Assembly: GCA_025618425.1 (NCBI GenBank)
Contig: CM046832.1
Coordinates: forward strand, 20,203,917 to 20,267,916
Reading direction: 5' to 3'
Length of the DNA: 64,000 bases
Origin: Heliocidaris tuberculata
Lineage: Eukaryota; Echinodermata; Echinoidea; Camarodonta; Echinometridae
A model generated the notes under the pieces. That model ran no database searches, was not told the DNA's origin, and saw only the letters and a program-made list of their open reading frames with translations. Positions 35,401 to 46,494 of this stretch are shown here, one piece after another. Each line of letters opens with the position of its first letter. Position 1 is the first letter of the stretch. A program made the position numbers and the translations under genes.

Positions 35401-36497
35401 TATTAAATTCTAGCCAACAACGACAGATTGTCGACAGAGTGATGGTTGGTAATATTTTGAGGAATTTGAGTCATACATTGCAATAAGGCTGTAACCGATC
35501 ATCGGATCGGACGCAGATACCGATCTGATTATGTCTGATCGGGATTGTATTTCCGATCGCCAATCCCCCTACGAGATTGACATAATCGAATTCAACATTC
35601 CAACTTGCAGTTTTGAAACGCAAACAAATTAGCAGCGATTAGAAAAACATAAATTTTCACTTCTTTATTTTAGGAAGATTTTACGTCAGACGTTCAAGGA
35701 TAATTTCGGTGGTGATTAAAAAAACATAATTTTTCACTTCTTTATCTTACGAATATTATATTTACATCGGAAGTTCAAGAATAATTTTGAAGGCAAACGA
35801 ATCTGCGGCAATTAGAAAAAAACATTAATTTTTACTTCTTTATCTAATATGCAAATGGTAATTATGTCAGGTGTTTAAGAATGATTTTAAAATGCAAATG
35901 AATAGATTGGTGCCGATTAGAAAAACCAGGGAGGTGGGATGATTTAACTACTCTGATTTTGTCGACTTTATCGAATCTCTGTCGACATGTCGTTTTCCGT
36001 CAGAAAACAGTGTTTGTCGACAAACGTATCGACAAAAGGCCTGTCGACAACAGCACTAGTTAGAATACACTTTGAATGCCATTCAGTATTTCTTTACTCT
36101 GAATGCACTTCAAAAGATTTGTATATAAGCAAAACTTTTCAGCCGCCCTCATAATCGGCCTGAAGATCAAATGTTCTCAGAATGCAGTTGCACTATTATG
36201 AATGCACTTCAAATATACAAGAATTACCACAGAATTTCATTCCAACAGCATTCTTGCTGATCCTGTCTCTAGTGTGACTAGAGTTTTAAGTTATCTATTT
36301 TTTCAACAGATGCTGTACGAAGTAATCCTGGATTACACGACACAAAATTAAAGGATGTAGAAGAGGCTATGAAGCGATATTTAAGATATGCATATCAGCG
36401 CTTACCAAAGCCACTCCCAGGACCCAGGAATTTGCAACCAGCACCAGGATCACCTGAAGAGATGATTGTTGAGGAAGCTGAAGCTGAATCCAATTGA
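32481..36497 (+). CDS. DUF4806-domain-like protein, three recognised exons (5' end missing)
   Basis: Exon 32481-32692 (acceptor TTTTCAG, donor TTT|GTAAGC), exon 33352-33457 (acceptor CTCCAG, donor AAAG|GTCAGC), exon 36310-36497 (acceptor TTCAACAG, stop TGA). Phases match: 0 at the first junction, 1 at the second. The first exon encodes a charged, coiled-coil-like stretch (VEALKEEVKANSKLLRHVL) and an acidic linker. The join of exons 1-3 gives the DUF4806 pattern: a helix ending in RKYF, then VGGRTVVEAVNRQLQTLM, the conserved NKYNWK, and LKDVEEAMKR. The C-terminus is Pro- and Glu-rich. AATAAA signals lie at about 36767 and 36799. DUF4806 proteins are expanded in several invertebrates and have no settled function. 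Position inside the TIRs suggests transposon cargo or an element-encoded factor; that is inference. Confidence 0.8.
33716..34335. mobile_element. ~600-bp foldback element in intron 2
   Basis: The two halves are reverse complements of about 80% similarity: CAATGCTTAACCACTGTCC with GGGATAGTGATTAAGCATCG, GGTGAGGTGCCTCACCCGA with its inverse, and CGCTGAGTGCAAGCG near the centre (about 34030). No coding capacity; exact ends and target duplication are not certain. Confidence 0.7.
34975..35280 (+). pseudogene. L2-like LINE fragment in intron 2
   Basis: A damaged frame near 34980-35150 reads CHFDFCNSLLSGLPFSQIQR, then ATRTKKHESITPVLRDL, the conserved post-palm segment of L2/CR1 reverse transcriptases, with a frame change near 35065. 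The 3' end reads GCGCTATATAAGAATGTTTA followed by (ATT)n at about 35262-35278, the same tail type as the LINE at 8230-8270. Confidence 0.8.
35362..36058. mobile_element. hAT-type non-autonomous element in intron 2
   Basis: 697 bp flanked by an exact 8-bp duplication GTTAGAAT (35354-35361, 36059-36066). Ends TAGTGCTGTCGTTGAG and its inverse with changes (TGTCGACAACAGCACTA). The interior has several ~90-bp degenerate direct repeats (AAACGCAAACAAATTAGCAG-like, 35620-35920) and TGTCGACA motifs. An 8-bp duplication with TAGTG/CAGTG-like ends is typical of hAT elements. No transposase. Confidence 0.82.
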
Positions 36498-39400
36498 TCA
36501 GGACAGCCGAGTGCTCTAGTTATGTATATGTTTTCTTTTTTTATGCCTCCACCCACTGAAGGTGTGTGCCGAAGGCGTTATTTATTTATTAATTTATTTT
36601 TTAGTTTTCTTTTTTCTGTTCAGGTACCTTTTTTTTTTACCGGAATTGTCACATGATGTTATCTTTTATTTTTAATGTGTTATTGCACTGCTGTTCATAA
36701 AGTTGGAATGAAATTGTTGGCATGTGTACATGTACATCTATTTATGAAATTATTATGAAGGGTTCACAATAAATGAATGTACACATCCTCAGATTTCAAT
36801 AAACTAAACTGAATAAGTATTGTCTCGCATGAATCCTAAAGCATGTATTATTACATGTATGCGTATAAAGCAACCATGGCACTTTAATTACTCTGCATTG
36901 GTAATTACTCTTAATTCCTTACAAAATGGTACTTCTTAGATGTCATCAACTCTGTTTCAAACCAGGGACTTCTTAGTTATTGGGCTATTTCTGTACATCT
37001 GAAACATGGACGTACCCAGTCGAGTACTTAAAGCTGGAAAAATGAATAAATGATACTGTAACAATCGATTGATAGAGCACTCTGAGGTAAAAAAAAATAA
37101 AAGAATTATTCCAACATTATGAGCAACAGTATACAATGATGTTGAAGGCTATATGATTGACGTTGATGGTTGTGCTATAAACCCCTCTGTAAAATATTCT
37201 TGTACAGTCCAGGTGCTGCGTGTGTAATAAGGGTTTTGCTATTTTACAATATTCCTTTGTGAATGAAGTGCTTGTAGCATTGGTGAGGATGGTGAAAATG
37301 ACTTTCCAGTATAAGTCTTGACATTATCAGTTAACTGATGGCCTACACTAAAACTTTCAGCGTAAATTTTTTACCTCAATAAGTAAACAAATATTCAACA
37401 AAAAGTTAGGGAAAATGACAACATATTTTCTTAATTTTCTGTTGCTGCCAAAGATATTTTCATTTGAACCAAGCCAATTCTATTGCAATTATGAAGTTTT
37501 ACAATGGTGCTTCCATTCCCAACACTTTCTTTGTTGGAAGTCTTTGCCAATTTATTAGTGATATGTATCTCATTTTTCTGCAGCTCATTTGTATTTATAG
37601 CTATACTTTTATTTAAACTGTTTGCACCGTATCAAACTGTATGTCAATGTATATGTGATACATGTATTTGCTATAGAATATTCATTTTATGAGCATGATA
37701 TACAAATATTGATTGCAACTTTTAGGGGCACAGTTAAAGGCAGTCAATCAGTGGTGTTTGCATGTTTTCTGGGCTGACCCAAGAAAACTTTGTCCATGGT
37801 CAAGGCTGGAGTTGCATGAAGGAAACCTAGCACTAGCTTTGTGATCTTTGTGGCGTAATAGCTAGTACGCCACAAAGATCACCTAGCTAGTGCTAGCATG
37901 ATGTGTTCACTCAATAGTAGGCACAACATTAACTCCAGGCTGAACAGCCATGCCACTGCGGCCGCCGGGCCACTTGCCTGGTCTGGCAAGAGTATGACAC
38001 AAGGTCTGTCAGCTGCATAGTGTGTAAGGTACCATCACAGCCATACACAATGATCTATGTCAGGGAGTTGAGCATTTTGCTGACCCTCGATATACTTTCA
38101 AATTGACCTAGATTCGTATACTGTACAAAAAGGTGTTCACTGCACCAGCAAACAGATTTTACTCCAGATTTCCTTTGAAACTATGGTACAAGGTTATCTA
38201 GCATCTGTACTGCGCCCATCAATTTTTAGTTGTTGTTTTTTTTTGATGGAAAGAAGAACATGCAAGTGGAGGTCTATTTTTTTAACATACTATTGTTGTT
38301 GAGTAGAAATTTGGTGGTCAAAATATCAAGTCAAATAGCTACATGTAGCTGACTTCATCACCTGTCGACAAAACAATGGTTGACAATGTTGTATTCATGA
38401 TATAGCTGTGCATCCACCAATATCTTCCCATGTTAAACACACTTTTATTGTTACTATACTGTGGTGGATAGTCACCCCAGAATAGACAAAGCAGCATGTA
38501 TAATCAACACAAACTAGTGATCAATAGCAATAACTTTGTGTTACTTTCTTACAGAAATTTTTTTTTTTCAATTATCATTGACCTTTAGCAAAATCAGGAA
38601 GGTGCAAATGTTATGCAGCACTCAACCTGTATAGATTAGCCTTGTCTTGTGAAATCAATACAACAGCACTATACTTTTGATTACGATTATATTCCATTCC
38701 TAACATTTCTGATTGTTTTGATGGAAAAATTTTGCACTCACTGTTGATCTTTATGGCTTTCTTTTAAGTTTTAAACAACTCATAATTCTTTTTGTGCAAA
38801 GCTAATTAGTTATACTGAATCAAATATGTATGATATACATAAGATAATAACTGTTCCCTTTGTAGCTGAAAAATATATCATAGCCCAAAATACAACAAAA
38901 TAAAGGCTGACATACATGTATTTTTATGATTAATGCTGCCAGATATATTTTTGTCTTTCATTGTACCCCCCCCCCCCCCCCCACTTTTAGAGGGGGAATA
39001 TTCAACATTTACTGTTGATATTGTGTTTTGCATACATGTTGTCATATACTGTTATAAACTTGTATTTTTGGTGTTATTTAATTACTGATAGCACACACTG
39101 TTGCAGCTGATGAATTTCATACCTCAAAAGTGAATATCTTGCCTATAATACAGTTGTACATGTATACCCTATCTTAGCCATTCTGGGGATAGCTTCAAGA
39201 GTTGAATTTGACTCTTTTTTTTTAGTTTTTTTTTTGTTGTATCACTGCTTTAGTCAGATCAAGCTCAGAAAAGAGTCAGAAGATGTATGCTTCATCTATA
39301 TTGGATAGTCAGTCAAAGAGATTTTGAACTGGAAATCATAATTGCGCATTGTCATTTAAACATGACTCGAGTCCAGCTTTACTCTTTGTGAAACAGTTCC

Positions 39401-41224
39401 TGGGATGTTTTCTTTTTTAATCACTTGTTTATACTTTTATTTACTTGTATCTAATTTTAACAGTAGTAGTAGTCATGTAGTAATATTTATTTGAAATGTA
39501 TCAAGTATGAGTAGAAATTGATTTTGTATGTTACAAGTTGTGTCATTTGATCAGTGTTGTAAATAGAAACAAAAATTCGGGGAGAAAGGATTTTTTTTTT
39601 TTTATTATCCTTTTATATTGGAAGCTCATGATATTTTTATGTACATAAACATGTATTTATCTCTAAGCACTATCCAAAAATGATGTGCCAAAAATCTTTC
39701 CAAATTGAGATGTTATGCAATACCCGTTCCTTGTGATCAGAAACACAAGTTCCTTTTCTAGCCTGAGCTGAGGACATGACCGTGAGATTGATTTTGCTCT
39801 ATCTTCAGTTCAGGTCAATTGTGGGGTTCAAATACAGAACATAATTGCAAATGCAAAGAAATTGTCCTAAAGGTCGCATGGGAAAATCATATCCATAACA
39901 GAAATATGAGACCACACACTGGTTTTGTTTTTTATGCCAAAACAGGCACCCACCTTTTTGCTGGGTGCCATAGGCAATATGTTTTGGAGTTGGAGTTTGG
40001 AGTTATCCGTCCATCTATCCATCTGTCTCGCTTTTAGAAATGAAACGTGTGCCAAACTCATTAGCATGATCAAGGCCGTCTTGTGAGATTGTGAGTACAA
40101 ATAATGAAAGATGCACAAGACCTGACGTAGCTGTATACATGTATACCACATATTCTTCTCCGAGCTTTCGGCTAAATAAGCCTTTTTCAAGGATCTACAA
40201 CAAAATATAAGAAACAAACTTAATGGCAAGCGTAAATGAACTGAAAGGAACTTAGGAAAAACAAAAATAAAATGTTCAAACTAATATAAGCAAAATAAGG
40301 TAATATAAACGTAAAAATTATTACCTGCAGTAGTGGTTCTGTGGTTCTTGCTCATGTACGTGTGTTGAATCACATGATATGGTCCGTCACACGAGCTCAG
40401 TTCCGTAACATGATTAGGGCTGGAAAGGATATGGGGTAATTTTGATTTTGCTTTATCAACGGGGAGATTCACTTACGTGAATTTAAGTTACTATTTTTGT
40501 TTTCATATATCTTTTTGCTTTGAAAGGATGCAAAATATAAGATGTACATGTATGGACAAATCATGGGGGGGGGGGGGGTTATTTAAAAAAAAGGAAAATT
40601 TTATTAGATGTTCACCACGTATATATATTGTAACCGAAATACATTAAGGTTACCAGCAAAGCTTTGTTTTACTGTAGGAATTATCGAAGCAACTTCTTGT
40701 ATTTCTTGATACATGTATATTTAATATGTGCATGCTGCCAACATGAGTATTTGTTTTCATATTTATTATGTATACTTATTAAAGGTTGAAGTATAAAACT
40801 AATGCCAGCTTGATGTTACTCTTGCATGTAATTCGTATACTCTGTGTTATTGTTTGATTGCAGGCCTGGATCCAGGAAATGGGAAATACAGATGTTGCCT
40901 GTGTGGGGAGTAATGCCTTCACCTCCCATTGGATCCGGGCCTTGAGTGTATGGTTCCTCGGCATCTGTTCAGTGTGCTTGCACGAAGAAGTCGGAAATGA
41001 CAATGCAAGAAAAAAAAAAACACATCTACTGTCTTCTGAATCCGCTAACAAGTCTAGAATCATCAAACGTCTATGATTTGGTATCTCTGATGTCTTCTTT
41101 GTTGTTACCATGTCTCCAGGATGTACAAAAGACACTTTTTTATTCCTCTGCTCACATCATGTAAGTGCCAGAGGCATTACCAAATATGATCAAGGATATG
41201 ACGACTTAAGGATTAACCTGTCTA
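36498..41224. other. Giant transposon, region downstream of the DUF4806-type gene
   Basis: About 4.7 kb with no gene I can support. Starts with the 3' UTR and polyadenylation-like signals of the gene. A 33-bp-arm hairpin lies at 37828-37896 (GATCTTTGTGGCGTA and its inverse). Near 40158-40200, CGAGCTTTCGGCTAAATAAG followed by CCTTTTTCAAGGATC resembles a motif I associate with Penelope-like element ends, weakly. Short open frames here lack motifs. Confidence 0.5.
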
Positions 41225-42345
41225 AAGGACATCGTAAAGACGTCCAAATGACGTCTTATTTAGGTACTACACATGCAAAGGATGCTAAATGATGTCTTAT
41301 TTTTATAATAAGCATGTCTAAGAGATATCCTGAAGGCATCCAAATTACGTCTTATTTTGTGTAATAAAATACGTCTCGGAAACATCCTGAAGACATCCAG
41401 AAGACGTCTTGTTTTGATAAACACGTCTAAGAGACATCCTGAAGACATCCAAATGACGTCTTATTTTGATAATAAACACGTCTCAGAGATGTCCTGAAGA
41501 CATCCAAATGACATCTTATTTTGATAATAAACACGTCTAATAAGAATCCTGAAGACATCAAAATGACGTCTTATTTTGATAATAAACATGTCTAAGAGAC
41601 ATCCTGAAGACATCTAAATGACGTCTTATTTTGATAATAAACATGTCTTAGAGATATCCTGAAGACATCCAAATGACGTCTTATTTTGATAATAAACACG
41701 TCTCAGAGATATCCTGAAAACATCCAAATGACATCTTATTTTGATAAGAAACATGTCTTAGAGATATCCTGAAGACATCCAAATGACGTCTTATTTTGAT
41801 AATAAGCATGTCTTAGAGATATCCTGAAGACATCAAAATGACGTCTTATTTTGATAAAAAACATGTCTTAGAGATATCCTGAAGACATCAAAATGACGTC
41901 TTATTTTGATAATAAACATGTCTTGCAGATATCCTGAAGACATCCAAATGACGTCTTATTTTGATAATAAACACGTCTCAGAGATATCCTGAAGACATCT
42001 AAATGACGTCTTATTTTGATAATAAACACGTCTAAAAGACATCCTGAAGACATCTAAATGACGTCTTATTTTGATAATAATTATGTCTCAGAGACATCCT
42101 GAAGACGTCCAAATGACGTCTTATTTTGATAATAAACACGTCTATGAGACGTCATAAAGACATCCATATGACGTTTGTTGGGTAAAAATAACACGTCTAA
42201 ACGACGTCATATGGACGTCTTTTTTTATCAATAAGACGTAATAATGATATCAAAATACGATGTCTTTAAGACGTCAAACGTGGGTGCAAACTGATGACTT
42301 TTTGACGTCTTTACCTGACATCATTAAGACGTATAGCTTTTCGTC
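41225..42345 (+). repeat. Right subterminal satellite array, 55-bp units
   Basis: About 15 units with the core ATCCTGAAGACATCCAAATG followed by ACGTCTTATTTTGATAATAA and then ACRYGTCTTAGAGAT. The CCTGAAGACATC landmark recurs every 52-55 bp (41386, 41438, 41493, 41548, 41603 and onward). The last ~200 bp before the TIR become irregular, with AAGACGTCTTTAAGACGTC runs like those of the left array. Units are unrelated in period and most of their sequence to the left array, sharing only the ACGTCTT theme. Confidence 0.92.
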
Positions 42346-42382
42346 TTTAAGACGTCTTTAAGACGTCAGTCTGCTATCAGGG
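42346..42382 (-). repeat. Right 37-bp terminal inverted repeat of the giant transposon
   Basis: Read on the plus strand it ends CAGTCTGCTATCAGGG directly before CAAGTCT. It is the inverse of 27622-27658 with one mismatch. Confidence 0.92.
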
Positions 42383-42514
42383 CAAGTCTCCATGTGCAGG
42401 TCTCATACAAGTACTCATCGTTTCATAACTGACCTGTCATAGGTCACTCTATATTTAGTTATACCTGCTAGTCTGTATTTGCAGACTCTGTTAACTAGCT
42501 ATCACTACAGCAAT

Positions 42515-44735
42515 GAAGCTAGGTTAAGTACCCTCATGATTTTTTAACGCCTCTCACTTACCAGCTTCTCCATGGTTATATGAAGCAGGCAGGGGCGGCG
42601 GAGCCTCTTTCAAAGTGGGGGGGGGGCACTAGCAAAAAAGGGGCATCTACAGTACAAGGGAGGATTTTGTGACATTGTATTACCCGACAGTCTAACTTAA
42701 TTAACATGATTAATACATTATCAAGTATCATCTTCTTCCTTTTTATTGTGGTAATTCTGGACACAGTTTCAGCTTCCCTAATTAGCAGTTGTGTGTGATG
42801 AGCTAATGAGCAAGCGAGCGAAGCGAGCGTGCAACATAATGGTTAGAAGCGCGCATTTGAGTGTCCGAAGATCTACACCACTGGTCTACAAACACAGCAA
42901 ACGCGTATAACTTCACTCACATAATTTTGCAAAAAAATGGTTGTCTGTTCATAATTCTTGAATTCTTCACTCTGATCGGATTATGAAAGTTTATTTCATT
43001 ACCTGTAATTTGGTGTACATATTATCACATTTACTTCAGTATCCAGTGATCATTCTTTATTTGATTACCCATGTTCACAATTTTGTCTACTGGAATCTGT
43101 CAAAAATCACACACATATTCAGACACATGTTGTTCTTCTACTGAAAAATTCTAAGGGTCAAGGAGGTCAGGGGTGATCGCGAATGCTGAATATAAATTAC
43201 CTACATGCTGATGTATAATACTATGTGACGGGTAAAAAAATCCAGTGTCCAGTGATAGTTTTTATCTCTCATTTTGAGATCAAGCAGGCAAAAAAATGGC
43301 AAAATTTGGTCAATATCGGCATGGTAAGTCACGTGACCAGCATTTGATAGTTTCTGTGCGTAAACCCTTGTCATTCGTAACACATGTAATAGGGTCTGTA
43401 CTCAGAGAATTTATGCTATAGCACATGGGTCATGTACTGTAGCTCCGCTTGTCAATGTTTTATGATATAACCAGAGGTTGACAATGTTAGGATATCCTAT
43501 CATGTATGGAGGATTTTGTTGAAATTTTGCAATAGGGTCTGTGTACACAGACTACTTTGAGGCCGCCCTCGACATCAAGCAACTCGCTCATGATGACGGT
43601 CTCCTGCGTTCATAAATCCTGTTAATTGCAAATTGTTAATTTTCCATATTGTATACATATTTTCTTTGTATTTAAGAAGTAAATTGTTAATGTCTGACAA
43701 TGTGTTTATATACTTTTTTCTGTAATATTATTATATTTTGTATCATGCTGTCGAACACAGAAATAAAATCAATCAAACAACAACAAACAACAAACTAGGC
43801 CAGTATCGTCTGCTACGTGAACGAGATGAGCGAATACTACGTTTACTAACCATTATGAATTTTTAAGACTTTTTTTCTAACGCTGAAGTCCTTGGTTTGT
43901 GCATTATTTACAGCTATATATTGAAAATGACAACAGCAAATCAATTTAGGGAATGTCGAATGATCTTTTAATTCGTGCATTAGCCCTGTCGTTTTTCTTT
44001 AGGATTACATCGATATCAACATATCAACATACTTGATTTGGTAACTTTGTAGGGGCTTGATAAATTCTGAGCTGCCTGGCCTTACATGCTATCAGTGTAT
44101 GTAATATGGTGTAAAAATGAAGCCCAAGAAAAAAAGCACCGTAAAATCACCATGTGCTTCACAAAAGTAAACATATGCAAGTGACCGGAAATGCCAGACT
44201 CATTTTCCCCCATAGACTCAGTGTTAGACTAATGCGTATGGCCATACGCTTTCGTAAATGGGAGTATTCAGTCATAGATATCTTAATAATAGCATTATAT
44301 ATTTGAAAACCTTTCTATGCCTGGCTATTTATTTATCCTTCTGAACATCATTATACAAGACAGATATCAAAATTCAACAAGTTACCGAATCCCTTTATTG
44401 GATATGCTTGTCATTGCTGGATTTCATTATGTATTATAAAACCTAGCGAGCATAGCGAGCGAGTTTGGGGGGAAATTTTCAGAAAATATTGCCCTTACGT
44501 ATTTGGTGTAAATTATGGTCACATTTGAGCGAGCGAAATGAGAAATCCTTCGCTTTGGCCCGGGGGGGGGGGGGGGGTAGGCATTATGCCCTTCTTGCCT
44601 CCAGCTCCACTGCCTTACATTGTCGTTGTAGTAATATGGGTATACCCGTTACTAAAGCCGCACCGATTCTTTGAAGTTATAAATACGGCTCTTTTTGTAA
44701 AAAAAAAAAAACAGTGGGAAATATAGGTAAAATGG
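42515..44735. other. No recognised gene; remnant of a GC-ended repeat
   Basis: CAGGGGCGGCGGAGCC near 42591 looks like a hAT-type MITE end as at 59501, and (GCGAGCGA)-rich stretches at 42815-42830 and 44447-44465 are typical of that repeat class here, but no second end was found. The remainder is AT-rich and unassigned. Confidence 0.4.
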
Positions 44736-44739
44736 GGCA

Positions 44740-44965
44740 TTTATCAGAAGAGGAAAGGGCGCTTATCAGAGGTGCATGGAAAGGGGCACTTATAAGAGGT
44801 GAAAAGGTGCACTTATGAGAAGAAGAAAAGGGCACATATTAGATAGGGAAAGGGCCACTTATCAGAAGGAGAATGGGCACGTATTAGAAAAGAAAGGGGC
44901 ACTTTAAGTAGTAAAAAGGGCATTTATCAGGGAGAAAGGGGGCATTTTTCAGAATTAAAAAGGGC
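44740..44965 (+). repeat. Minisatellite, ~30-bp units
   Basis: Roughly eight degenerate copies of a unit like GAAAGGGGCACTTATCAGAA, spaced about 28-35 bp. Non-coding. Confidence 0.75.
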
Positions 44966-45895
44966 GCCCTGGATACACATCCGTGTTTACATTTATTTGT
45001 TAGCATGATTGATTTCCATTTGTATTACATTTTTATTCGTCAGGACCGATCTGTAATAATACAGATCTCTTGTTTTCTGATATCTGATTCTTGTGATGTA
45101 GGATAAATATATTTTAATGAAGAAATCTATCAAAAAAGAAGCTTCAGGCCTCTTTGTCTTTTTTAACGGAATCTGCAATCTTCGGTACTGCACGGTTATA
45201 ATTATGTAATCATTCACCCTTTTAAAAAAATTGTTTACTAAATACTCAAATACAATGATTATAGGCCTCTTGATATGCAGTACAGTTTCGTTATTTAAAT
45301 GACAAGTGCAAACTTTTGAAAATGTTGCCCAATTTTACCAATGTTGACAGTAACAACATTCTCTGATTTTCACTTCAATTAGTCATTATGTTGACAACTC
45401 CAGAGCATTTTGGGCAGCAAAGCTTGGTTCAGGGGCACTTTGGTGCTTTTTCAGGGCGTGATACACCCCTTCCCGATGGAAATTTTTTGTCAGTTTGTAT
45501 ATTTTTGTAATGTACACCCATACGCCTTTCTTCTGACAATTATGACAGAATTTGGTTCACTGGCCTTAAGGGGAAAAATTTGCCCTAATATTTAGGGGCC
45601 GTCTGACAACCTATCCCGATGGAAGATTTTGTCCGTTTTTAAGTTTTGGTAACATTGTATAGTCATACAACTTTCTTCTGACAAAGTTTAAGTTTGGCGC
45701 ACGCATATGTTAGATGGGTTGAAATCGACCTGACTTGGGGGCCGGGGGGGGGGGCTAGGGGCCGAACCCGGCGGCTCCGGTCAGGCTGACAAGCTTTTTG
45801 TTAATGACATGGATGTTCTTAGTAACTTTAAGGGGGTCAAATCTCATATGTAAAATGGGGTGACTATTTAGGGACAGGCTCATACTGTACATGTA
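44966..45895. other. No recognised gene
   Basis: A weakly repeated motif TTCTGACAA occurs at about 45531 and 45674 within similar surroundings (TGTACACCCATACGCCTTTC and CATTGTATAGTCATACAACT), suggesting a diverged direct repeat of ~140 bp. A G-rich stretch lies near 45737-45760. Nothing coding. Confidence 0.45.
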
Positions 45896-45929
45896 GTTAT
45901 ATTTGTTTATTAATATTCGGAACCATGTT

Positions 45930-46170
45930 CGGAACCATGTTCGGAACCGAATCGTACGCCAAAAATCCTAAACAACATGGTTCTACCAGGGAGGTCGAGA
46001 GACACCTCCCTGGTTTTATTACCATGGTTTTTTTAACATGGTAAAACCGTGGTTTCACGATGGGTTTATTACCATGGTGTTTTGATTGTAAAGCCATAGT
46101 TTCAATCATGGTTTTATAACTATGTTTTCTGAACATGGTGAGACGATGGTTTAACCATGGTAAAACCATT
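45930..46170. repeat. Cluster of ACCATGGT-type short dyads
   Basis: Many variants of ACCATGGTTTT, AACATGGTAAAACC and GGTTTTATTACCATGG occur in both orientations. The segment also has a tandem GTTCGGAACCAT near 45921-45945 and a dyad around CCAGGGAGGTCGAG. Likely a decayed foldback element; no coding potential. Confidence 0.6.
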
Positions 46171-46494
46171 TTTCTTTTTTTAATAATGTAACGTGAGTAA
46201 CCGAACATTTGCAGGGTTAGCAGAAAGTAGGTTTCTTCTTCTGGAGTTTTGATACCGTATTAAGGTACTCTAATATGTGTGCATTGTTGTAACTAAATCT
46301 CATTTACCTAACACATGGAAGAGAACAGGAGCTTATAAATTAAGATGTAACTGTACCTCAAAACCTCTCCAAATGAAACGTAACCATGGAATTGCCCATA
46401 TTCAGTATATTTGTAAAAATCAATTATCATTTTGTGTTACTGCAAAGATGTCCAATTTCGAATGCTTACCTGTCCTTACACTCGCCTCACTCGA

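Larger units (their letters stand above)
27622..42382. mobile_element. Giant TIR DNA transposon with satellite arrays and a DUF4806-type gene
   Basis: 14,761 bp inserted in the 5' LTR. The empty site is visible in the other LTR (near 19670). CAAGTCT flanks both ends (27615-27621, 42383-42389); because the next bases are CC, the duplication could be 7 to 9 bp. TIRs begin CCCTGATAGCAGACTGAC. Just inside lie two large arrays of AAGACGTCTT-like repeats, different on each side. The central 10 kb holds one recognisable spliced gene (32481-36497) and several smaller nested elements. No transposase motif was found, so it is either non-autonomous or uses an unrecognised enzyme. A 7-9 bp duplication leaves Mutator-like, hAT-like, KDZ (Zisupton-type) or Dada-type families possible; none is established. 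Confidence 0.88.
19574..42509 (-). mobile_element. Ty3/gypsy LTR retrotransposon (Mag/SURL-like), expanded by nested insertions
   Basis: The whole element, minus strand, is flanked by GCAAT at 19569-19573 and 42510-42514. The LTR begins TGTAGTGATAGC and ends TATAATA on the minus strand. The 3' LTR is 19574-22846 and the 5' LTR 27542-42509, each split by a later insertion. The internal domain (22847-27541, about 4.7 kb) runs from a tRNA-Leu-like primer site through gag and protease-RT-RNaseH-integrase to a polypurine tract. Gag and the pol tail carry frameshifts and a nonsense codon, so it is inactive, although 960 pol codons stay open. Indels between the LTRs also suggest age. Confidence 0.93.
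27542..42509 (-). repeat. 5' LTR of the gypsy element, split by a 14.8-kb DNA transposon
   Basis: LTR sequence is 27542-27621 plus 42383-42509. Joined across the insertion (removing one copy of the duplicated CAAGTCT) it gives about 200 bp and matches the 3' LTR through AGTCAAGTCTCCATGTGCAG. It lacks the ~24 bp present in the 3' LTR near 19620. The intact junction in the 3' LTR acts as an empty site for the inserted element. Confidence 0.9.

Noticed and set aside
40858..41076. Possible exon after TTGATTGCAG near 40861
   Set aside because: One frame gives a short Cys-containing peptide followed by a stop; no donor or phase partner and no recognisable motif.
41225..42345. Regular 55-bp repeats considered as a CRISPR array
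   Set aside because: There are no unique spacers; whole units repeat head to tail, the DNA is eukaryotic, and the array sits just inside a TIR.
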